DNA of 9,332 bases from Rugosibacter sp. (GTDB taxonomy: Bacteria; Pseudomonadota; Gammaproteobacteria; Burkholderiales; Rhodocyclaceae), in NCBI GenBank assembly GCA_023257495.1, contig JALRCC010000199.1:1-9332 (forward strand), in the 5' to 3' direction. Numbering within the stretch: the first letter of the stretch is position 1; every line of letters begins with the position of its first letter. This document shows, one piece after another, positions 7,306 to 9,332 of the stretch. A model generated the notes under the pieces. It saw nothing but the letters and a program-made list of their open reading frames with translations. It was not told the DNA's origin and made no database searches. Both the position numbers and the translations under genes were made by a program.

Positions 7306-9015
7306 CTAGCTTTTGTCCGTCAAGCTGGCTTGCTGTAGTTTGTAAGCCAGCTGACGGCGGGTCAGGCCAAGTGAGCGCGCTGCCTGCGAAATGTTGCCCT
7401 TGGCATCATTCACCGCCACCATTAGTGCGGTTTGCTCTAATGCCTGCAGACTTAGTCCCTGCTCACGCGCGCCACGCAAGACTTCGCTGAGACTATCTTT
7501 AATATCGCCTGATGTCCCCGTGTATTGATTTGCCACGAGAGGTTCAGCGAGCTTGGTGGGTGACGTCAATGCCTCTGGCACCGTCTCACCAGCGCCGAGT
7601 TTTTCCTGACGTTCATCTTCAAACGCATACAGATGAAAGCTGTCAATCGGATGACCTTGTTCGGACAAGATCACGGCGCGCTCGATCATGTGTTCGAGCT
7701 GGCGCACATTGCCCGGGTAAGGATGCGCCATCAAAATCGTTACGGCATCTTGCGTAAAGCCCGAGGGTTGTTTGTCGTGCATTTTGCAAAAACGTTTGAA
7801 AAAGAAATCCACTAGCAAAGGCACGTCCGCTCGGCGCTCACGCAACGGTGGCACACGAATGGGGAATGTGGTCAGTCGAAAAAACAAATCCTCACGAAAC
7901 CTGCCTTCACGTACTTCAGTGCGCAAATCGGCATTCGTTGCAGCAATCACCCGCACGTTCACCTTGCGGGTTCGCTGATCTCCTATACGTTCTAGCTCAC
8001 CTTCTTGCAGCACACGCAGCAGTTTGCCTTGAGATGCAAAATCGAGCGTCCCAATTTCGTCCAGAAATAATGTGCCCCCTTCAGCGCGCTCAAACCGGCC
8101 TGGTCGTGAATGGGTTGCCCCTGAATACGCCCCTCGCTCCACACCGAATAGCTCTGACTCAATAAGCGAGGCCGGAATGGCGGCACAATTCACGGCCACA
8201 AAAGGGTTTTCTGACCGGTTGCTGCGCCGATGCACCAGTCGGCCTATCACTTCCTTACCCACGCCCGTTTCGCCGTGCAACAGCACGGTTGATCGCGTGG
8301 AGGCGACTTTGTCGACCAGATACAGCACCGAGTGAAACGCGGAAGATACGCCGACAATTTCGTTCGTACCGGTGTCTGACGGCTCGCCCGCCTGGCCAAA
8401 GCTGAGCTGACTGATCAGTGGGCCGGTCGCCATCGCATGCTGGCGTTCGGCCTCGTTCCACTGATCTGCCAAGCGCCCCGACATCCAGCAAGTCTCATGG
8501 CCGGATGCGGTGCATTGCGGCTCACGAAACACCACCATGCGTCCCATGAAGGCACTGCTATAGCCGCTCAAATAACCCATCAACAGCCAGCAGACACTCT
8601 CGGAGCTTGGGCCATACGCGGCAAGATGCGCCTCGGCTTCCACGGAATCTTTCAAGGCGATATCCACTTCAAAAATTCCGCGCTGGATATCAATTTTCAT
8701 TTGCTTGAAATCAAGCAATGCATAGCCTGCCAGCTCGTGAATCAACGCACTTAAGCGGTAATTGTAGATATCGCTCTCGTCCGCTTTGTGCAGCTTGCGT
8801 AAGAAAGCAGCGCCTTTGACCCCTTCGGCATAAGCCACTCGCGTGATCAAAGAGCGCGTTGCTTTTGAACCACACAAATCAATCAAGCCACGTCGATATT
8901 CGCTAAAAGCCGATGCATAAAAAAGAATCATGCGCTGCCCGTCAAGGCGCATCTGCCCTGCTTGGGTTCCTAGTTGAAAATAAGTGGTCAGCGCATTGGT
9001 ATTAAGCATGTTCAT
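7306..9015 (-). CDS. XylR/DmpR-type sigma-54-dependent transcriptional activator
   Basis: This 569-aa NtrC-family activator has the layout of aromatic-sensing regulators (XylR, DmpR, MopR). An N-terminal XylR_N plus V4R sensor covers about 15-205, a linker about 206-218, and the AAA+ domain about 219-455: Walker A GETGVGKE (248-255), sigma-54-contacting loop GAYSGA (295-300), Walker B GGTLFLDE (313-320) and REDLFFRL with Arg374/Arg380. A Fis-type helix-turn-helix lies at about 525-565 ([20 protein letters not shown]). In the sensor Cys142, Glu165, Cys168 and Cys176 reproduce the spacing of the MopR zinc site as I recall it. These regulators are held inactive by the sensor until a small aromatic binds. 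The start is ATG at 9015 with a second in-frame ATG two codons later; no strong Shine-Dalgarno is seen. The likely target is the divergent gene at 9296. Confidence 0.94.
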   Translation of the reverse strand: MNMLNTNALTTYFQLGTQAGQMRLDGQRMILFYASAFSEYRRGLIDLCGSKATRSLITRVAYAEGVKGAAFLRKLHKADESDIYNYRLSALIHELAGYALLDFKQMKIDIQRGIFEVDIALKDSVEAEAHLAAYGPSSESVCWLLMGYLSGYSSAFMGRMVVFREPQCTASGHETCWMSGRLADQWNEAERQHAMATGPLISQLSFGQAGEPSDTGTNEIVGVSSAFHSVLYLVDKVASTRSTVLLHGETGVGKEVIGRLVHRRSNRSENPFVAVNCAAIPASLIESELFGVERGAYSGATHSRPGRFERAEGGTLFLDEIGTLDFASQGKLLRVLQEGELERIGDQRTRKVNVRVIAATNADLRTEVREGRFREDLFFRLTTFPIRVPPLRERRADVPLLVDFFFKRFCKMHDKQPSGFTQDAVTILMAHPYPGNVRQLEHMIERAVILSEQGHPIDSFHLYAFEDERQEKLGAGETVPEALTSPTKLAEPLVANQYTGTSGDIKDSLSEVLRGAREQGLSLQALEQTALMVAVNDAKGNISQAARSLGLTRRQLAYKLQQASLTDKS

Positions 9016-9029
9016 TTATGTCGCATCAA

Positions 9030-9045
9030 TTTGACAATTGACAAA
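9030..9045. promoter_or_regulatory. candidate upstream activating sequence (16-bp palindrome)
   Basis: TTTGACAATTGACAAA is symmetric in 7 of 8 base pairs. It resembles the published XylR/DmpR enhancer consensus TTGANCAATTGATCAA with one base missing in each arm. It also contains two adjacent TTGACAA copies (9031-9037, 9038-9044). Its centre is about 170 bp upstream of the start predicted from the sigma-54 promoter at 9183-9198, a normal enhancer distance. It is only 15 bp before the regulator's own start codon, and a minus-strand TACAAT -10-like box (9051-9046) abuts it, so occupancy could also repress the regulator gene. Binding is inferred from the palindrome and the regulator class. Confidence 0.6.
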
Positions 9046-9100
9046 ATTGTACGCTTTTTGCTGTGCCACATAGCGCATTCGGTAGCGAAGAAAATTACTG

Positions 9101-9120
9101 CGTATCAATTTTGGACGTAT
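9101..9120. promoter_or_regulatory. possible second, degenerate activator half-site
   Basis: ATCAATTT at 9104-9111 repeats exactly the ATCAATTT at 9025-9032 that leads into the palindrome, 79 bp apart. The segment is also bracketed by two direct CGTAT copies (9101-9105 and 9116-9120). XylR/DmpR promoters usually carry two enhancer sites, so this may be the second. It lacks the palindromic partner half and could be chance in AT-rich DNA. Confidence 0.3.
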
Positions 9121-9182
9121 CCCTGAATAAAGCCTTTGTTCTGTAAGGGTAAAGACGTTACCTGTCGATTGCGCATCGGGCA

Positions 9183-9198
9183 TGGCATTTAAATTGCT
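9183..9198 (+). promoter_or_regulatory. sigma-54 (-24/-12) promoter
   Basis: TGGCATTTAAATTGCT matches the sigma-54 consensus TGGCACGNNNNTTGCW at all fixed positions except the two bases after TGGCA. The invariant GG (9184-9185) and GC (9196-9197) are separated by exactly 10 bp. It faces right, towards the partial gene at 9296, with a predicted transcription start near 9209 and a leader of about 87 nt. A sigma-54 activator gene is encoded divergently, which strongly supports the assignment. Confidence 0.8.
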
Positions 9199-9240
9199 AT
9201 TTACATCAGCTGCTACTGCAGTCGCATCTGCATCGCATCG

Positions 9241-9259
9241 GGTGCCGCGTAGTCGCACC
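9241..9259 (+). other. short hairpin in the sigma-54 transcript leader
   Basis: GGTGC (9241-9245) and GCACC (9255-9259) can pair around a 9-nt loop in the predicted leader. Just upstream are three closely spaced GCATC copies (9224-9228, 9230-9234, 9235-9239). The stem is short, and its distance to the Shine-Dalgarno at 9283 leaves the ribosome-binding site free, so a regulatory role is doubtful. Confidence 0.2.
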
Positions 9260-9295
9260 GCGGATAACGATAACGCCACAACAGGAGAGAGCACC

Positions 9296-9332
9296 ATGGG
9301 TAAGGCAGAAAATCTGGCGCTGCCAGAAATTG
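9296..9332 (+). CDS. N-terminus of sigma-54-controlled gene (partial)
   Basis: An ATG at 9296 opens MGKAENLALPEI and continues off the window. It is preceded by a strong Shine-Dalgarno (AGGAGAGA, 9283-9290) 5 nt upstream and by the sigma-54 promoter at 9183-9198. The combination makes a real gene start likely although only 12 codons are seen. It is the presumed target of the divergent XylR/DmpR-like activator and probably the first gene of a catabolic operon. Twelve residues are too few to assign a family. Confidence 0.7.
   Translation, partial: MGKAENLALPEI

Noticed and set aside
9050..9066. Minus-strand TGGCAC followed by AGC as a sigma-54 promoter for the regulator itself
   Set aside because: The GG-to-GC spacing is 11 rather than the required 10, and the -12 element lacks TTGC.
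9016..9297. 93-codon minus-strand open frame filling the regulator-target gap
   Set aside because: It spans the sigma-54 promoter and the palindrome, its start is the reverse complement of the CCATGG around the target start codon, and the product looks random. It is better explained as a regulatory region.

Overview
The window looks like chromosomal DNA of a Gram-negative member of the Pseudomonadota, most likely a betaproteobacterium. The grounds are the moderately GC-rich coding sequence, a MaeB-type hybrid malic enzyme, a XylR/DmpR-type sigma-54 activator with a matching -24/-12 promoter, and family resemblance of the proteins. The species cannot be named from the sequence alone. There are no rRNAs, tRNAs, insertion sequences or CRISPR arrays, and gene density is high.

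Left block (1-2383, all minus strand): a compact three-gene unit reads parA-like ATPase -> class I SAM methyltransferase (TTG start) -> membrane-anchored phytochelatin-synthase-family cysteine peptidase. The last two overlap by 4 bp (ATGA). Just beyond the peptidase stop lies a tandem array of five 13-bp units (75-139). After it the window edge may hold the first codons of another minus-strand gene.

Middle block (2500-7296, all plus strand): the divergent 116-bp region at 2384-2499 separates the left unit from maeB (malic enzyme plus phosphotransacetylase-like domain), a QorA-like quinone oxidoreductase, a second, smaller ParA-like ATPase and an SDR dehydrogenase (TTG start with a strong Shine-Dalgarno). 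Spacings are 12, 5 and 49 bp, so these could be one transcript. The two ParA-like proteins come from different subfamilies, and neither has a ParB neighbour in the window.

Right block (7306-9332): a 569-aa XylR/DmpR-like activator (XylR_N, V4R, AAA+, Fis-type HTH) is convergent with the SDR gene. It is divergent from a gene of which only 12 codons are visible. The 280-bp divergent region contains a good sigma-54 promoter (GG-N10-GC, 9183-9198) facing the partial gene. It also has a near-perfect 16-bp palindrome about 170 bp upstream that resembles XylR/DmpR enhancer sites. The likely reading is an aromatic-compound-responsive switch driving a catabolic operon to the right of the window. The SDR, quinone reductase and malic enzyme are possible but unproven metabolic partners. 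The most unusual items are the ParA/methyltransferase/phytochelatin-synthase unit, the 13-bp array, and the regulator, whose predicted zinc site is intact but whose effector pocket seems altered.
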